From positions 1 through 64,000 of the forward strand of contig CAVZRE010000065.1 of assembly GCA_963777595.1 (NCBI GenBank): a stretch of DNA of 64,000 bases, written 5' to 3'. Shown here piece after piece: positions 15,685 through 25,074 of the stretch (position 1 is its first letter; each line of letters opens with the position of its first letter). The translations under genes and the position numbers were made by a program. Under the pieces are notes generated by a model that did not search any database, was not told where the DNA came from, and saw nothing but the letters and a program-made list of their open reading frames with translations. The DNA is from CAVVFX01 sp963777595. Lineage in GTDB: Bacteria > Acidobacteriota > Terriglobia > Bryobacterales > Bryobacteraceae.

Positions 15685-16553
15685 GCGCCTTGCGGCGTGA
15701 ATACTACCGTGCGCACTTCGCCGACTCCTCCGAAAGGCTCCAAGTGCTTCCCATTGAAGGTGATTGAGGCGGCTCCCGCGCTCCCCAGTCTGAGCCGGGC
15801 TGTCTCCGTAGCATCGACGATTTTGCTGGATCCCGCATTCATCAACTCGGAAACGACTGTCTTGCCATCGGCAACGGCTGTTACCCAAACCGGTCCGGAT
15901 GCGGAGATCACCAGCTGAATCGGGGATGACGGCGGCGGAGCCGCAGTAGCGTTCACAGGATTCTGATTTGCTGCGACCCCGGGCGTTACGGGTGCGGCGC
16001 TTGTTGCGGCCGTAGGAGGCGCGGAAGATGACGTTGCGGGAGCAGCGGAGCCGCTACTCGCGTGCGCTGGAGGCTGATTTTCCAAGGGTTTTGCCGTTGA
16101 TGAAGCGACGGTCGCAGAGCGGCTGGGAAGATGCGCCAGCCCGTAGTACGCACCGGCACAAACCAGCACCGCGGCGACCACCCAGATGAAGGAAGAAAGC
16201 ATGCTGGCGAGACGGTCGTTCCTGACCCGGTCGCCCGCTGCCGAGAGCCCGGGGACGCTGGGATGATAATCGTGACGAGTGGCTGCGATGGTCTGGATAT
16301 CCGAGCTGGAATCGTGGCCGAAGGACGTGCTCCGCTGGAACTCTTCGGCAAATGAGGCCCCATCCAAGCCGACCGCGTCCGCATACTGCTTGACAAACAT
16401 CCGGGCAAAGATCCCGCTGGGCAGCTTGCCGAAGTCGCCCGCCTCGATCGCCTGGAGGTAGCGGGGGTTGATCTTAGTTTTATCGGCCAGACGGTCCAGA
16501 TCGATGCCCGATCGTAAACGCGCCTGCCGCAGCGTCTCGCTGATCGCAGCCAT
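15621..16553 (-). CDS. RodZ-like helix-turn-helix membrane protein
   Basis: About 310 residues from ATG 16553. The N-terminal HTH_25 domain is SETLRQARLRSGIDLDRLADKTKINPRYLQAIEAGDF. One membrane helix lies near residues 125-145 (FIWVVAAVLVCAGAYYG). A Pro/Ala/Ser-rich periplasmic linker follows, and a C-terminal DUF4115 domain (VWVTAVADGKTVVSELMNAGSSKI) completes the RodZ plan. RodZ couples MreB to the cell-wall machinery; no mre genes are nearby, so a cell-shape role is inferred. Convergent with pgsA. Confidence 0.85.
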   Translation of the reverse strand: MAAISETLRQARLRSGIDLDRLADKTKINPRYLQAIEAGDFGKLPSGIFARMFVKQYADAVGLDGASFAEEFQRSTSFGHDSSSDIQTIAATRHDYHPSVPGLSAAGDRVRNDRLASMLSSFIWVVAAVLVCAGAYYGLAHLPSRSATVASSTAKPLENQPPAHASSGSAAPATSSSAPPTAATSAAPVTPGVAANQNPVNATAAPPPSSPIQLVISASGPVWVTAVADGKTVVSELMNAGSSKIVDATETARLRLGSAGAASITFNGKHLEPFGGVGEVRTVVFTPQGAQVISLTSPRLEPSANPDPLR

Positions 16554-16604
16554 AGATAAGGAGAGACCTTCCTCTCTGCCGCTATAATACAACAGGTATG
16601 CGGC

Positions 16605-17639
16605 ATGACGGCCTCTCCTCTAATCTCCTGTATCGTCGTAAACTGGAACCGGCGCGAATTGCTGCGTGCGTGTCTCGAATGCCTTGCGCGGCAGGAGTAT
16701 TCTAACTTCGAAGTCATCGTTGTCGATAATGGTTCCACGGACGGCTCACCCGACGTCGTGGCTCAGGCTTTTCCCCGCGCGCACCTTGTCCGCAATCCGG
16801 ATAATCGTGGTTTCTGCGCCGCCAACAACCAGGGAATTGCGGCGGCGCGGGGCGAATTCGTAGCTTTGCTGAACAATGATGCTGAGGCGAATCCGCAATT
16901 CCTCGGCGCTCTGCTGAGTGCGTTCGAAGGTAACCCGAAAGTGGGCATGGCCGCAGCCAAAATAGTGGTGTGGGAAGATCCGACACTAATCGACAAAGTC
17001 GGTCACCTGATTTATCCCGATGGCCAGAATCGCGGCCGCGGAACCGGCGAGCGCGACCACGGTCAGTTCAATCGCATGGAGGAGGTGCTGTGGCCCGACG
17101 GCTGCGCCGCTATGTACCGGAAATCCATGCTCGACCAGATCGGAGGGTTCGACGAGAATCTCTTCGCGTATGGCGATGACGCGGAACTCGGGTTGCGCGC
17201 CCGCATCGCCGGTTGGACCTGTCTCTATACTCCTGACGCAGTGGTTCGGCATCACCGGGGCTCCACGCTCGGGATTGCCAGCGTGGGAAGGCTCAAGCTG
17301 ATCGAGCGCAACCGGGTGCTGCTGGCCGTAAAGCTATTTCCCTGGAGGCTGCTGGCCTTGAACCCGTTCTACTACCTTTGCCGCCTGCTGGGTGGCGCTG
17401 GAGCGGCGTGGCGTGGCGAAGGCGAGGCTGCGGCGTTCCCCGGCTGGAGAGGGAAACTCAAGCTGGTTGCGGGCCTCATTCTGGGCGATCTGTCGGCCTT
17501 GCTCGCAATTCCGCAAACTCTCCTCAAGCGGACAAGCCTTCGCCGGATTCGCAAACTCTCGGGCAGCCAGGTCCGCGCGCTAATTATGGAGAACCGCATC
17601 TCGCTTCGCGACCTGAGCGAGAAAGCGGCGCTTCGATGA
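16605..17639 (+). CDS. glycosyltransferase family 2
   Basis: 344 residues from ATG 16605. A GT-A fold with SCIVVNWNRRELL, the nucleotide-sugar region VIVVDNGSTDGSPD, NNDAEANP (the DxD-like site) and DENLFAYGDDAELGLRARIAG with a HHRGST tail typical of rhamnosyltransferase-like enzymes. A hydrophobic C-terminal half suggests membrane association. The stop overlaps the next methyltransferase (ATGA), so the three genes 16605-19298 form an operon, probably for a surface glycan. Confidence 0.92.
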   Translation: MTASPLISCIVVNWNRRELLRACLECLARQEYSNFEVIVVDNGSTDGSPDVVAQAFPRAHLVRNPDNRGFCAANNQGIAAARGEFVALLNNDAEANPQFLGALLSAFEGNPKVGMAAAKIVVWEDPTLIDKVGHLIYPDGQNRGRGTGERDHGQFNRMEEVLWPDGCAAMYRKSMLDQIGGFDENLFAYGDDAELGLRARIAGWTCLYTPDAVVRHHRGSTLGIASVGRLKLIERNRVLLAVKLFPWRLLALNPFYYLCRLLGGAGAAWRGEGEAAAFPGWRGKLKLVAGLILGDLSALLAIPQTLLKRTSLRRIRKLSGSQVRALIMENRISLRDLSEKAALR

Positions 17640-18580
17640 AGCCTGAAGCAGAACTCTGCCTGCTCTGCGGCAGTCCGGAATCCAAATTGATTTTGACGTC
17701 TCACGACCGCCTCTTCGGCATTGCCAGCGGAACGTATTCCTTAGTGGAGTGCGCCGCTTGCGGCCTCGTGCGTCTCTCACCACGACCCACTCCCCTGCAG
17801 GTAGCGGGATTCTACGCCCAGAATTACTGGTTCGCCGGAGGCCTTTTAGAGGAAGGTTATCGGAGGCTGGTGCTCCTTGACCATGTGCGCTTCGCCGAGC
17901 GGGCAGTGCGCGATTCAAAAGCGCCTGGCTCAGTCCTTGACGTTGGCTGCAGCGGAGGCCTCTTTCTCCGCATGATGAAGGAGCACGGTTTCGCTGTCCT
18001 GGGTCTGGATTTTTCCGCTGAGGCTGCGAGAGTGGCATGGGAGAAGAACGGCATCCGCGTCCTGACTGGCGACCTGGTGACCGCGCCCATCGAACCCGGC
18101 TCCTGCTCGCTCATCACCATGTACCACGTAGTCGAGCACCTGCTCGATCCCGCTGCCTACCTCCGTGCAGCCTCGAGACTGCTACATCCCGACGGCAGGA
18201 TGATCGTTCAAGTTCCTGACCGCGATTGTTGGGAAGCGGCGTTGCTGGGAAAAAATTGGACAGGACTGGACGTTCCCCGCCATATCCATGTCTTCCGCGG
18301 GTCCGATCTGCGGCGTCTTTTGCGTTCCTGCGGCTTTGAAGTGGTTCGCGAAAAACACTTCTCTCTGCGAGACCACCCCGCGGGACTCGCCACTGGTCTG
18401 GCGCCGTCGCTCGATCCCGTCTCACGCGCTATCCGCGGGACCGACCGTGGCGGAGCGGTGCGCCTCATAAAGAATCTGGCCTATTTCGGTGTCGTCGCCG
18501 CGGCCTTGCCTTTTACATGGTTCGAAGCATTCTTCCAGAAAGGATCCAGCATCATGATCGAAGCGAGGAGGATCGCGTGA
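17636..18580 (+). CDS. class I SAM-dependent methyltransferase with zinc-binding N-terminus
   Basis: 314 residues from ATG 17636. The N-terminal zinc motif (CLLCG, then CAACG) is typical of sugar C- or O-methyltransferases of the glycan type. A Rossmann core follows: VLDVGCSGGLFLRMM (motif I), GLDFSAEAARVA and YHVVEHLLDP. The C-terminus ends in hydrophobic segments. It overlaps the GT2 gene and the next methyltransferase by 4 bp each. The substrate is probably a saccharide intermediate, inferred from neighbours. Confidence 0.9.
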   Translation: MKPEAELCLLCGSPESKLILTSHDRLFGIASGTYSLVECAACGLVRLSPRPTPLQVAGFYAQNYWFAGGLLEEGYRRLVLLDHVRFAERAVRDSKAPGSVLDVGCSGGLFLRMMKEHGFAVLGLDFSAEAARVAWEKNGIRVLTGDLVTAPIEPGSCSLITMYHVVEHLLDPAAYLRAASRLLHPDGRMIVQVPDRDCWEAALLGKNWTGLDVPRHIHVFRGSDLRRLLRSCGFEVVREKHFSLRDHPAGLATGLAPSLDPVSRAIRGTDRGGAVRLIKNLAYFGVVAAALPFTWFEAFFQKGSSIMIEARRIA

Positions 18581-18882
18581 CACCCACGAAACTGGCGTCA
18601 TTGCTGCCTCGGCGCTTGCGTGACCAGGTGCTCTACGTCGAGGGAATGATCGATCGGGAACTAGAGCAATTCGCGCGTTCGCTTGCCCCCGGTGCGAGAG
18701 TTCTCGATGCCGGAGCGGGCGAGGCGCGGCACAAAAAATTATTTACCAGGCAAAGCTATATCGGGGTCGACCTGGCGGTTGGCGACACCGCCTGGAACTA
18801 TTCGAAACTCGATGTGCTTTCGGACCTCTGCGCGCTTGCCCTTCCGCGATGCGTGTATTCGACGCCGCCATCAACATGGTGA
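18577..18882 (+). CDS. methyltransferase, N-terminal half (gene split by frameshift)
   Basis: GTG 18577 overlaps the previous stop (GTGA). The frame holds RVLDAGAGEARHKKLF (SAM motif I) and YIGVDLAVGD, then drifts into nonsense after LSDLCALALP and stops at 18882. The rest of the fold (VTLEHVHDP) is in another frame from about 18846, so an indel lies between about 18840 and 18860. It is the third gene of the GT2 operon. Confidence 0.8.
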   Translation: MTPTKLASLLPRRLRDQVLYVEGMIDRELEQFARSLAPGARVLDAGAGEARHKKLFTRQSYIGVDLAVGDTAWNYSKLDVLSDLCALALPRCVYSTPPSTW

Positions 18883-19298
18883 CCCTCGAGCATGTTCATG
18901 ATCCCGGACGCGCTCTGCGGGAGATCGCCCGCACGATGAAGCCTGGCGCTCGACTTCTGCTAGCCGTCCCGCTCGATTGGGAAGTTCATCAGGCTCCGCA
19001 CGATTATTTCCGCTACACCCGCTACGGGGTAGCCCACCTTCTCCAGCAGGCTGGTCTGGAAGTTTTGCGGATCGAACCCAATGGCGGATACTTTCGTCTG
19101 CTATCGCGACGCCTCCTCAACGGCATACAATTCTTTAAGGGAGGGTGGCGCTGGATTTTGTTTCTTCCCGCAGCCGCGTGCCTCGGACCGCCGGCCCTGT
19201 TGTTACCTCTGCTCGAGCCGCTCGATCGGGAAAAAAACTTCACCCTCGGATACATATGCGAAGCCCAACGATTACCCTCCTCGCCGTCGCCTGCCTGA
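18849..19298 (+). CDS. methyltransferase, C-terminal half (shifted frame)
   Basis: It continues the preceding product: FDAAINMVTLEHVHDPGRALREIARTMKPGARLLLAVP is the post-I and motif II-III region of a class I methyltransferase, followed by HDYFRYTRYGVAHLLQQAGLEV, a common methyltransferase ending. ATG 18849 is simply the first start in this frame. Joined with the upstream half the enzyme is about 240 residues. The last part is hydrophobic. It overlaps the start of the glutaminyl-cyclase-like gene by 43 bp. Confidence 0.8.
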   Translation: MRVFDAAINMVTLEHVHDPGRALREIARTMKPGARLLLAVPLDWEVHQAPHDYFRYTRYGVAHLLQQAGLEVLRIEPNGGYFRLLSRRLLNGIQFFKGGWRWILFLPAAACLGPPALLLPLLEPLDREKNFTLGYICEAQRLPSSPSPA

Positions 19299-20140
19299 TG
19301 CCTGCCGCGTCATGGTGCGCGGCGCACGATTTTAGCGGTCAACGCGCGCTCGATTACACCAGCAAAGCCGTGAGCTTCGGAGCGCGTCCGCCGGGCTCGG
19401 AAGCCATCAAACAGCTACAGGCATTTATCGCAAAGGAGATCCGCGCCCATGGCGCTACACTCATCGATGACAATTTCACGGCAACTACGCCCAAAGGCCC
19501 CATCGTCATGCACAACCTAATTGCGCGTTTTCCAGGGAAATCGGGCAGAGCGATCGTGGTTAGCGGCCACTATGACACCAAACTTCTGCCGGGTTTCGTG
19601 GGCGCTAACGACGGGGGGTCTTCGACCGGCTTTCTGCTCGAAATGCTGTCCGTGCTCGAGGGCGCGCCCCGTCAGGACGACGTCTGGCTGGTTTGGCTTG
19701 ACGGCGAAGAAGCCTTCGGGCAATGGAGCGCTTCCGATAGCCTTTACGGCAGCCGGCAACTCGCTCAACAATGGCTCTCCGATGGGACTGCGACCAAGGT
19801 CAAGGCACTGATCAACGTCGATATGATTGGCGACAAGAATCTCGATCTCCTATACGACCAGAGTTCGGCGTCGGGATTGCGGGATCTTATCTGGCAGAAC
19901 GCCGATCGCCTCGGTTTCAGTGCCAGTTTTCCAAGAAAGCAGGGAAGTATCGACGACGACCATCAGCCCTTTCTTCGCGCCGGGATCAGGGCGGTGGACA
20001 TTATCGACTTCGACTACGGCCCCGACAATTCCTGGTGGCATAACGAAAAGGATGCCATGGACAAGCTCAGCGCGAGGAGCTTCCAGGTGATAGGTACCGT
20101 CATCCAGAGCGTGATTCCACAGATTGAGGCTTGGCGTTAA
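19256..20140 (+). CDS. glutaminyl-peptide cyclotransferase-like M28 metalloenzyme
   Basis: Likely converts N-terminal Gln of exported peptides to pyroglutamate. 294 residues from ATG 19256, with a signal peptide (TLLAVACLMPAASWCAA). The M28 zinc and acid residues are seen in SGHYDTK, GANDGGSSTGFLLEML, WLDGEEAF and DDDHQPFLRAG. The segment DGEEAFGQWSASDSLYGSR is strikingly like animal glutaminyl cyclase, more than like aminopeptidases. It lies between the glycan operon and truB. Confidence 0.87.
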   Translation: MRSPTITLLAVACLMPAASWCAAHDFSGQRALDYTSKAVSFGARPPGSEAIKQLQAFIAKEIRAHGATLIDDNFTATTPKGPIVMHNLIARFPGKSGRAIVVSGHYDTKLLPGFVGANDGGSSTGFLLEMLSVLEGAPRQDDVWLVWLDGEEAFGQWSASDSLYGSRQLAQQWLSDGTATKVKALINVDMIGDKNLDLLYDQSSASGLRDLIWQNADRLGFSASFPRKQGSIDDDHQPFLRAGIRAVDIIDFDYGPDNSWWHNEKDAMDKLSARSFQVIGTVIQSVIPQIEAWR

Positions 20141-20141
20141 C

Positions 20142-21077
20142 TTGACCGAAACCCAAATTCACACGCAAATCAAGACCCTGGACGGCGTGATCGTCGTCGA
20201 TAAACCGGAGGGTTGGACGTCCCACGACGTCGTCGGGAAAATGCGGCGAATCGCCGGGACGAAACGCATCGGGCACCTCGGTACGCTCGATCCTATCGCG
20301 ACCGGTGTGCTGCCGCTGATCATCGGCCAAGCGACGCGGCTCGCCCAGTTCTACCTCGGCGCGGAAAAAATCTACGAAGCAGTGGTGCGTTTCGGTTTCG
20401 CGACCGATACCTACGACCGTGCGGGAGTGCCTGCCGGAGAACCGGTTCCCGTCACCTTCGACCACGCCAGACTCGAAGCCGAACTGAACCGCTTTGTCGG
20501 AAGAATTCAGCAGACGCCGCCGGCAGTCTCGGCTAAGAAGGTCGGCGGAGTGCCTTCGTACAAACTAGCGCGTCAGAAGAAGGCGGTCGATCTGGCCCCC
20601 GTCGAGATTGAAATTTACGAAGCGCGGCTGACGGCGCTCGAGGGCGACCTCGCTTCGATTGTAGTGCGCTGTTCCACCGGGACATATGTCCGTGCTATTG
20701 CACACGACCTTGGCCAGGCGCTCGGCTGCGGCGCGCACTTGCACGCTTTGCGCCGCACTCGCTCGGGCGAATTCGACATCGCTCAGGCGCGCACCATTGC
20801 GGAGCTCGAGATCCTGCGTGCGGAGGATGCTCTGCCGCAAATTCTGATCCCCGCCGCGGAATTACTCCCGTCGTTTCCTACCGTGTATGTCGATCCGATA
20901 ACCGCCGGCCAAATCCGCCAAGGCCGCGATTTTCACTCGTCGCCGTTCAATGTTCCACGTACGGCCAAGCACGTCAAGGCCGTCGATGAATACGGCACCC
21001 TGGTGGCCATCGGCGAAATCATCGCGCCGAGTCTCTATCATCCATCGGTGGTGATGGCTACGGTCACTCCCCTTTAA
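20142..21077 (+). CDS. truB: tRNA pseudouridine(55) synthase
   Basis: Isomerises U55 in the T-loop of tRNAs. 311 residues from TTG 20142; GAGG lies about 11 bases upstream, and TTG 20124 is an alternative. It shows GVIVVDKPEGWTSHDVV, the catalytic GHLGTLDPIATGVLPLIIG (Asp near residue 50), YEAVVRFGFATDTYD, and the STGTYVRAIAHDLG substrate-binding loop. It ends in a PUA-like domain. Length is typical. Confidence 0.96.
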   Translation: MTETQIHTQIKTLDGVIVVDKPEGWTSHDVVGKMRRIAGTKRIGHLGTLDPIATGVLPLIIGQATRLAQFYLGAEKIYEAVVRFGFATDTYDRAGVPAGEPVPVTFDHARLEAELNRFVGRIQQTPPAVSAKKVGGVPSYKLARQKKAVDLAPVEIEIYEARLTALEGDLASIVVRCSTGTYVRAIAHDLGQALGCGAHLHALRRTRSGEFDIAQARTIAELEILRAEDALPQILIPAAELLPSFPTVYVDPITAGQIRQGRDFHSSPFNVPRTAKHVKAVDEYGTLVAIGEIIAPSLYHPSVVMATVTPL

Positions 21078-21315
21078 ACTGCATCGATCAGCCCAGCAGC
21101 CCACTTCGGCTAACGCTCTGCGCGGCGAAACGATACCGGAGGGCTCGGGTGTCTGCGAAGCCGGCAGCGGCGTCTTGAGGCCAAGGTGCCCGCGTAGCCA
21201 CGCCGAATGTTCAGTAGTTGCGGATGTGCCGCTAATCGGCCAATTGTTCCAGTCGTCTGCCTCACCGGCGATGGCCGCTGGCCTGACATCTTCACCTAAT
21301 GCTTATATGGGCTGC

Positions 21316-21630
21316 CTATTCCACGGCGTCGAGCTGTGCAGACCCGCCGGGCTCGGTTGCCGCTTCCGCCTCTTCGGCTGCCGCTGGACCTGCCGCACGC
21401 GCTTCTGCCAGCACCTTTTCAGCTTCCTCCATTTGAGAACGCGGAACCTGGACCTGGAACTCCACGCTGGGGATGCTGCTCGGCCCTACTACCGCCGATT
21501 CAATGCCATTCGCCTCGAGCAGAGAATGCAAGGCCATTGCCTCCATCTCGGCGTCATGGTTCATGGAACTGAAGATCGGGACCATGTCGAGATCGTGACT
21601 GGGATTTTCCGTTGAAAGCGACGTTGCCAT
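21316..21630 (-). CDS. DUF2007-type small protein
   Basis: 104 residues from ATG 21630. DMVPIFSSMNHDAEMEAMALHSLLEANGIESAVVG with VQVPRSQMEEAEKVLAEAR is the DUF2007 (putative signal-transducing) fold: a strand, a helix and a residue pattern for swapping between two sources. The tail is Ala/Glu-rich and disordered. Divergence or operon links are unclear, since truB is convergent. Function unknown. Confidence 0.8.
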   Translation of the reverse strand: MATSLSTENPSHDLDMVPIFSSMNHDAEMEAMALHSLLEANGIESAVVGPSSIPSVEFQVQVPRSQMEEAEKVLAEARAAGPAAAEEAEAATEPGGSAQLDAVE

Positions 21631-21646
21631 AGCCCCAGCATACCGC

Positions 21647-22672
21647 TTACGGCAGCGCGCGCCATAGTTTAGCGTGATCGTCATCACCACCGCTAGCCAG
21701 CCAGCGTCCGTCGGGACTGATCGCGATCGCTTCCACTGCAGTCGACGGCCCCTGCACCTGCCCGGCGACCTTTCCCGTACTGGCATCCCAAAGAGAAATC
21801 ACGCCGCGACCGCTGCCCGAGACCAGCCATTTGCCGTCAGGCAGCCAAGCGATCGAAAACACGTAGGGCTGCCCGTTTCCTTGAATTCCGATCTTCCCGC
21901 ACTCCCCGCTCGCCAGCTGGCAGATCTTCAAGCCCCCTCCGCTGCTCCCCGCCGCCACCCGTCGGCCATCCGGACTCACGCTGAGAGAATAAATCAGAAA
22001 TCTCTCCGGACTCCCCATGCTAGTTAACACTTGACCGCCGGCCAAGTCCCAGACTTTGATCGTCTGATCCCTGCTCCCGGAAACAATCGACCGCCCGTCA
22101 GGAGTGAACGCGATGGTGTGCACGGTCATCGAATGACCTTCGAGCGTCCGCACCGGCTGGCCGCTCGTCACGTCGAAGATCTTGATTCGGGCATGCGATG
22201 TCGCGGCAGCGAGCAGGGTTCCATTGGGGCTGAATGCCACCGCCGTCACGTAACTCGGGTCGCCCTCGAACTTGCGGTGTATCTTACCTGAGGAAGCGTC
22301 CCAGACGATCACGCTGGTGTCGTCGCTGCCACCCGCGACCCTTCGCCCGTCGGAGCTGAACGCCACCGAAGTAACCGCCATGCTATGCCCGGTCAGAGTG
22401 CGAAGCTCACGCCCGGAAGTCACTTCCCACAGTTTGACCGTCCCGTCCCAACTACCCGTGGCCAATGTACCTCCGTCTGGGCTGAAAGCGAGGGCGGCGA
22501 CATAACGCTGGTGTCCGGTAAGCGTCCGGGCTAGTTCGAATTGTGGCGGTTTTTGGCCGTGCATCGCGGGACAGAAAGCCAGCAGAGCCAAAACACAGAA
22601 TTGAGTCTGTAGCGTACCAGGCTGGCGCCGGCGAGTGACTCCAGTTTTCATGGTCAATCGCAATCTCATCAT
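21647..22672 (-). CDS. exported WD40-repeat protein
   Basis: 341 residues. A signal peptide (about residues 25-40, FCVLALLAFCPAMHGQ) precedes seven WD40-type blades; repeats such as LTGHQRYVAALAFSPDGGTLATGSWDGTVKLW recur about every 41 residues. It should form one complete beta-propeller. The ATG at 22672 overlaps the MBL-fold stop by 4 bp, so the two genes are translationally coupled. A scaffold or binding role outside the cytoplasm is inferred. Confidence 0.9.
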   Translation of the reverse strand: MMRLRLTMKTGVTRRRQPGTLQTQFCVLALLAFCPAMHGQKPPQFELARTLTGHQRYVAALAFSPDGGTLATGSWDGTVKLWEVTSGRELRTLTGHSMAVTSVAFSSDGRRVAGGSDDTSVIVWDASSGKIHRKFEGDPSYVTAVAFSPNGTLLAAATSHARIKIFDVTSGQPVRTLEGHSMTVHTIAFTPDGRSIVSGSRDQTIKVWDLAGGQVLTSMGSPERFLIYSLSVSPDGRRVAAGSSGGGLKICQLASGECGKIGIQGNGQPYVFSIAWLPDGKWLVSGSGRGVISLWDASTGKVAGQVQGPSTAVEAIAISPDGRWLASGGDDDHAKLWRALP

Positions 22673-23778
22673 TGACCCCTCAAAGCGTTTCGTGCGGGAT
22701 AACGCTTTGAGAAACCATTGCGCTGATTGGTAATCGTAAACGTCCCGTCCTGCTGAGCGGAAACCTTGATCCAGGTGCCTCCGTGACAGTCATTCACGTT
22801 TGGGCAGGCGATGAAGTCTTCATCAGAATTGTTCTGCGGACCACCCTGTGCCTGATAGTGCAGCTCCCAGATGTCTTCGAGGCCGGGTGACGAACGGGTA
22901 GTCTGCCACGCCTCCGGAGTCGCCATTCGACCGACGTAATCCTCGCCCGCGCTGAGCACCGCGGCGCGGGGATGTAAACCATACACCTCGGCCGGCGAGT
23001 CCGACGACGCACTCCACAAAGCCGGACCTTGCGATTCCTTGTCGATCGTCAGGCCATGGTGGGTCATCATGTAGAGATCCACGTGTCCGATTTTGTTTTC
23101 CGGGCAAAAAAGCCGGTAGGAAATGCTCCAGGTCAGGTCTCCCAAATCGATGAAGCGGAACTTCCCGAAAGTGAGCAGCATGCCGAGCGACTGTCCGTCT
23201 TCCACCTCGTTATCGATTCGCTCGCCCGTCATGAAACAGCCAGGACTCGCCGGACCCGCGCCGGCAACATTGAGCGGCTGGCCGAGAACCTTCCCCGCGG
23301 AACTCACCACCAGCGCATCCACTCCTTGCAACGGAAGCCGATCACCCGGTGCGGGTACGATGTGTTTGCCCTTCTCGCGCGTTTTGACGTAGCGGTCATA
23401 GTCGGGATGAGCATTTGAAATGCCCCAGAAGCGATAGAATTCGGGGCTGCGATCGACCTCGACATTGGCGCCGTGATCAACGAAATTCAGGACTGGAACC
23501 TGGGAGGCCAACTCCGCGATAGTGCCGAAATGATCCCAGTGATAATGGCTCACTACGAAGTAGTCGATCTGCTTGACCTCGGCAGCCTGCATTGCAGCTA
23601 GAATCCGCCTGGTATAGAGGTGTCCCGCAGGCCCTGAATCCAGAAGCATGGATTGTCCCGCCGGAGTTACCACCAGCACTGCGTTTCCGTGATCGACGTC
23701 GATGAAATAAATGTCCAGGGTCGACGCTGCGCCGAAAAGCAAAGGTGCCACGAGGAACAGCAAGATGGCGGTGCGCAT
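22669..23778 (-). CDS. exported MBL-fold metallo-hydrolase (ComEC-C-terminal-like)
   Basis: 369 residues with a signal peptide (LLFLVAPLLFGAAS). The metallo-beta-lactamase fold shows DVDHGNAVLVV, LLDSGPAG and the zinc motif SHYHWDHFG, as in ComEC/Rec2-associated domains; MTHHGL supplies a later ligand. The nuclease or phosphodiesterase activity of related domains makes a secreted hydrolase plausible, with unknown substrate. First gene of a two-gene operon with the WD40 protein. Confidence 0.88.
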   Translation of the reverse strand: MRTAILLFLVAPLLFGAASTLDIYFIDVDHGNAVLVVTPAGQSMLLDSGPAGHLYTRRILAAMQAAEVKQIDYFVVSHYHWDHFGTIAELASQVPVLNFVDHGANVEVDRSPEFYRFWGISNAHPDYDRYVKTREKGKHIVPAPGDRLPLQGVDALVVSSAGKVLGQPLNVAGAGPASPGCFMTGERIDNEVEDGQSLGMLLTFGKFRFIDLGDLTWSISYRLFCPENKIGHVDLYMMTHHGLTIDKESQGPALWSASSDSPAEVYGLHPRAAVLSAGEDYVGRMATPEAWQTTRSSPGLEDIWELHYQAQGGPQNNSDEDFIACPNVNDCHGGTWIKVSAQQDGTFTITNQRNGFSKRYPARNALRGQ

Positions 23779-23793
23779 CGTTAACTCAACCGA

Positions 23794-25017
23794 TTATAAC
23801 GTCGCGTAGACAGCGTGTTCAAAGTCCTGCAAGACTGCGACAGCCTGTCGATCGCAGAACGGGAGAAATTGCATCATGATGACAGCGCAAGTCGCACGGC
23901 GGGGATCGATCCAGAAAAATGTGTTGTCGATGCCTGCCCACGCAAGGCTCCCCGCGGCACGGCCGCCATCGTAATCCACTGCATTGATCAGAAACCCGTA
24001 GCCGAAGCCGTCTATATGACCGGGATGCACGTCCATATCGCTTGAAACTCTTGGATTAACGCTCTTCAGCTTACCGGCGCTGAGTTCGCCTATGTGGTTG
24101 ACGGTCATGAGGTCTACGGTCTCAGGGCGTAAGATGCGAGTCTCGCCTTCGCCTTTCCCGCGACGTAAGATCATCTGCATGAATCGGACGTAGTCCTCCG
24201 CGGTCGAGTAGAGGCCGCCTCCGCCGCTGAAAGCCTTGGGCGGTTTTGGCATGCTGCGAGCCTGCTCTTTCAGCATTCCATTGTCTTCCCGCTGGTAATA
24301 GCTGACCAACCGCTCAAACTTTTCTTCCGGGAGGATAAAGCTTGTATCTTTCATCCCCAGAGGCTGCAGAATCTCCTGTTGAAACCATGATTCGAGCGTC
24401 TGACCGCTCACCGCTTCCACTAACCGGCCGGCCCAATCCATGCTATATCCGTATTCCCAGCGGGTTCCCGGATCGAACCTCAGCGGCGTCGCGTTCGACT
24501 CCCGATGCTTCGTCTTGGCCAGATATTGGCTATAGCGGGTCAATTCCGCATCCCAGAGCTCGTAGGCAAAACCGGAGGTGTGAGTCAGCAGGTGCCGGAG
24601 TAATATAGGGCCGGATGCGGGTCGCAGGATTGGATGGCCGTCCACGGCGAAGCCGTCAAGGACTTGTAGGTGGGCTAGTTCCGGGAGGTGTTTGCTTACA
24701 GGATCATCCAATTTGAGCCGGCCGCGTTCGACCAACTGCATGGCCGCCACTGCCGTAATCGGCTTCGTCATCGAGGCAATACGGAAAATCGACTGCGGCG
24801 TGATGGGAGCCCTTAACTGTGAGTCTCGAAAACCGAAACCACCTTGATAGAGAACGCGGTCCGGGCCCGCCGCCATGGCCGAGCACGCGGGGATCCCCCG
24901 GCGCTTGGTCGAAGCCTGCAGGATAGTGCTGAGGGTGGTAGCGGCATGAAGACTCAATGGCCCTCCGGTGAATGCGAACGTCAGACTTGCGAAGCTTCGG
25001 CGGGAAATCCGTTGCAT
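23794..25017 (-). CDS. beta-lactamase-family serine hydrolase (S12, EstB-like)
   Basis: 407 residues with a Tat-type leader (RRSFASLTFAF). The class C serine-hydrolase fold has the nucleophile SxxK motif in FRIASMTKPI, the Tyr motif in WEYGYSMDW (YSM where beta-lactamases have YxN), and WAGIDNTFFWIDP near the end, replacing KTG as in esterase EstB. It is probably an esterase or D-aminopeptidase in the periplasm, not a resistance enzyme. Transcribed alone. Confidence 0.9.
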   Translation of the reverse strand: MQRISRRSFASLTFAFTGGPLSLHAATTLSTILQASTKRRGIPACSAMAAGPDRVLYQGGFGFRDSQLRAPITPQSIFRIASMTKPITAVAAMQLVERGRLKLDDPVSKHLPELAHLQVLDGFAVDGHPILRPASGPILLRHLLTHTSGFAYELWDAELTRYSQYLAKTKHRESNATPLRFDPGTRWEYGYSMDWAGRLVEAVSGQTLESWFQQEILQPLGMKDTSFILPEEKFERLVSYYQREDNGMLKEQARSMPKPPKAFSGGGGLYSTAEDYVRFMQMILRRGKGEGETRILRPETVDLMTVNHIGELSAGKLKSVNPRVSSDMDVHPGHIDGFGYGFLINAVDYDGGRAAGSLAWAGIDNTFFWIDPRRATCAVIMMQFLPFCDRQAVAVLQDFEHAVYATL

Positions 25018-25074
25018 GATGATCTAACAGCATAGCTCTCCGGGACCCTGCCGTGAAGATTCGCGACCATCGGG

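Noticed and set aside
21175..21315. A + strand frame with VADVPLIGQLFQS, resembling a secretin (GspD/PulD) C-terminal motif
   Set aside because: Only about 13 residues fit, the rest is Arg/Ser-rich nonsense, and no start or stop suits a secretin fragment; chance similarity in the gap after truB.
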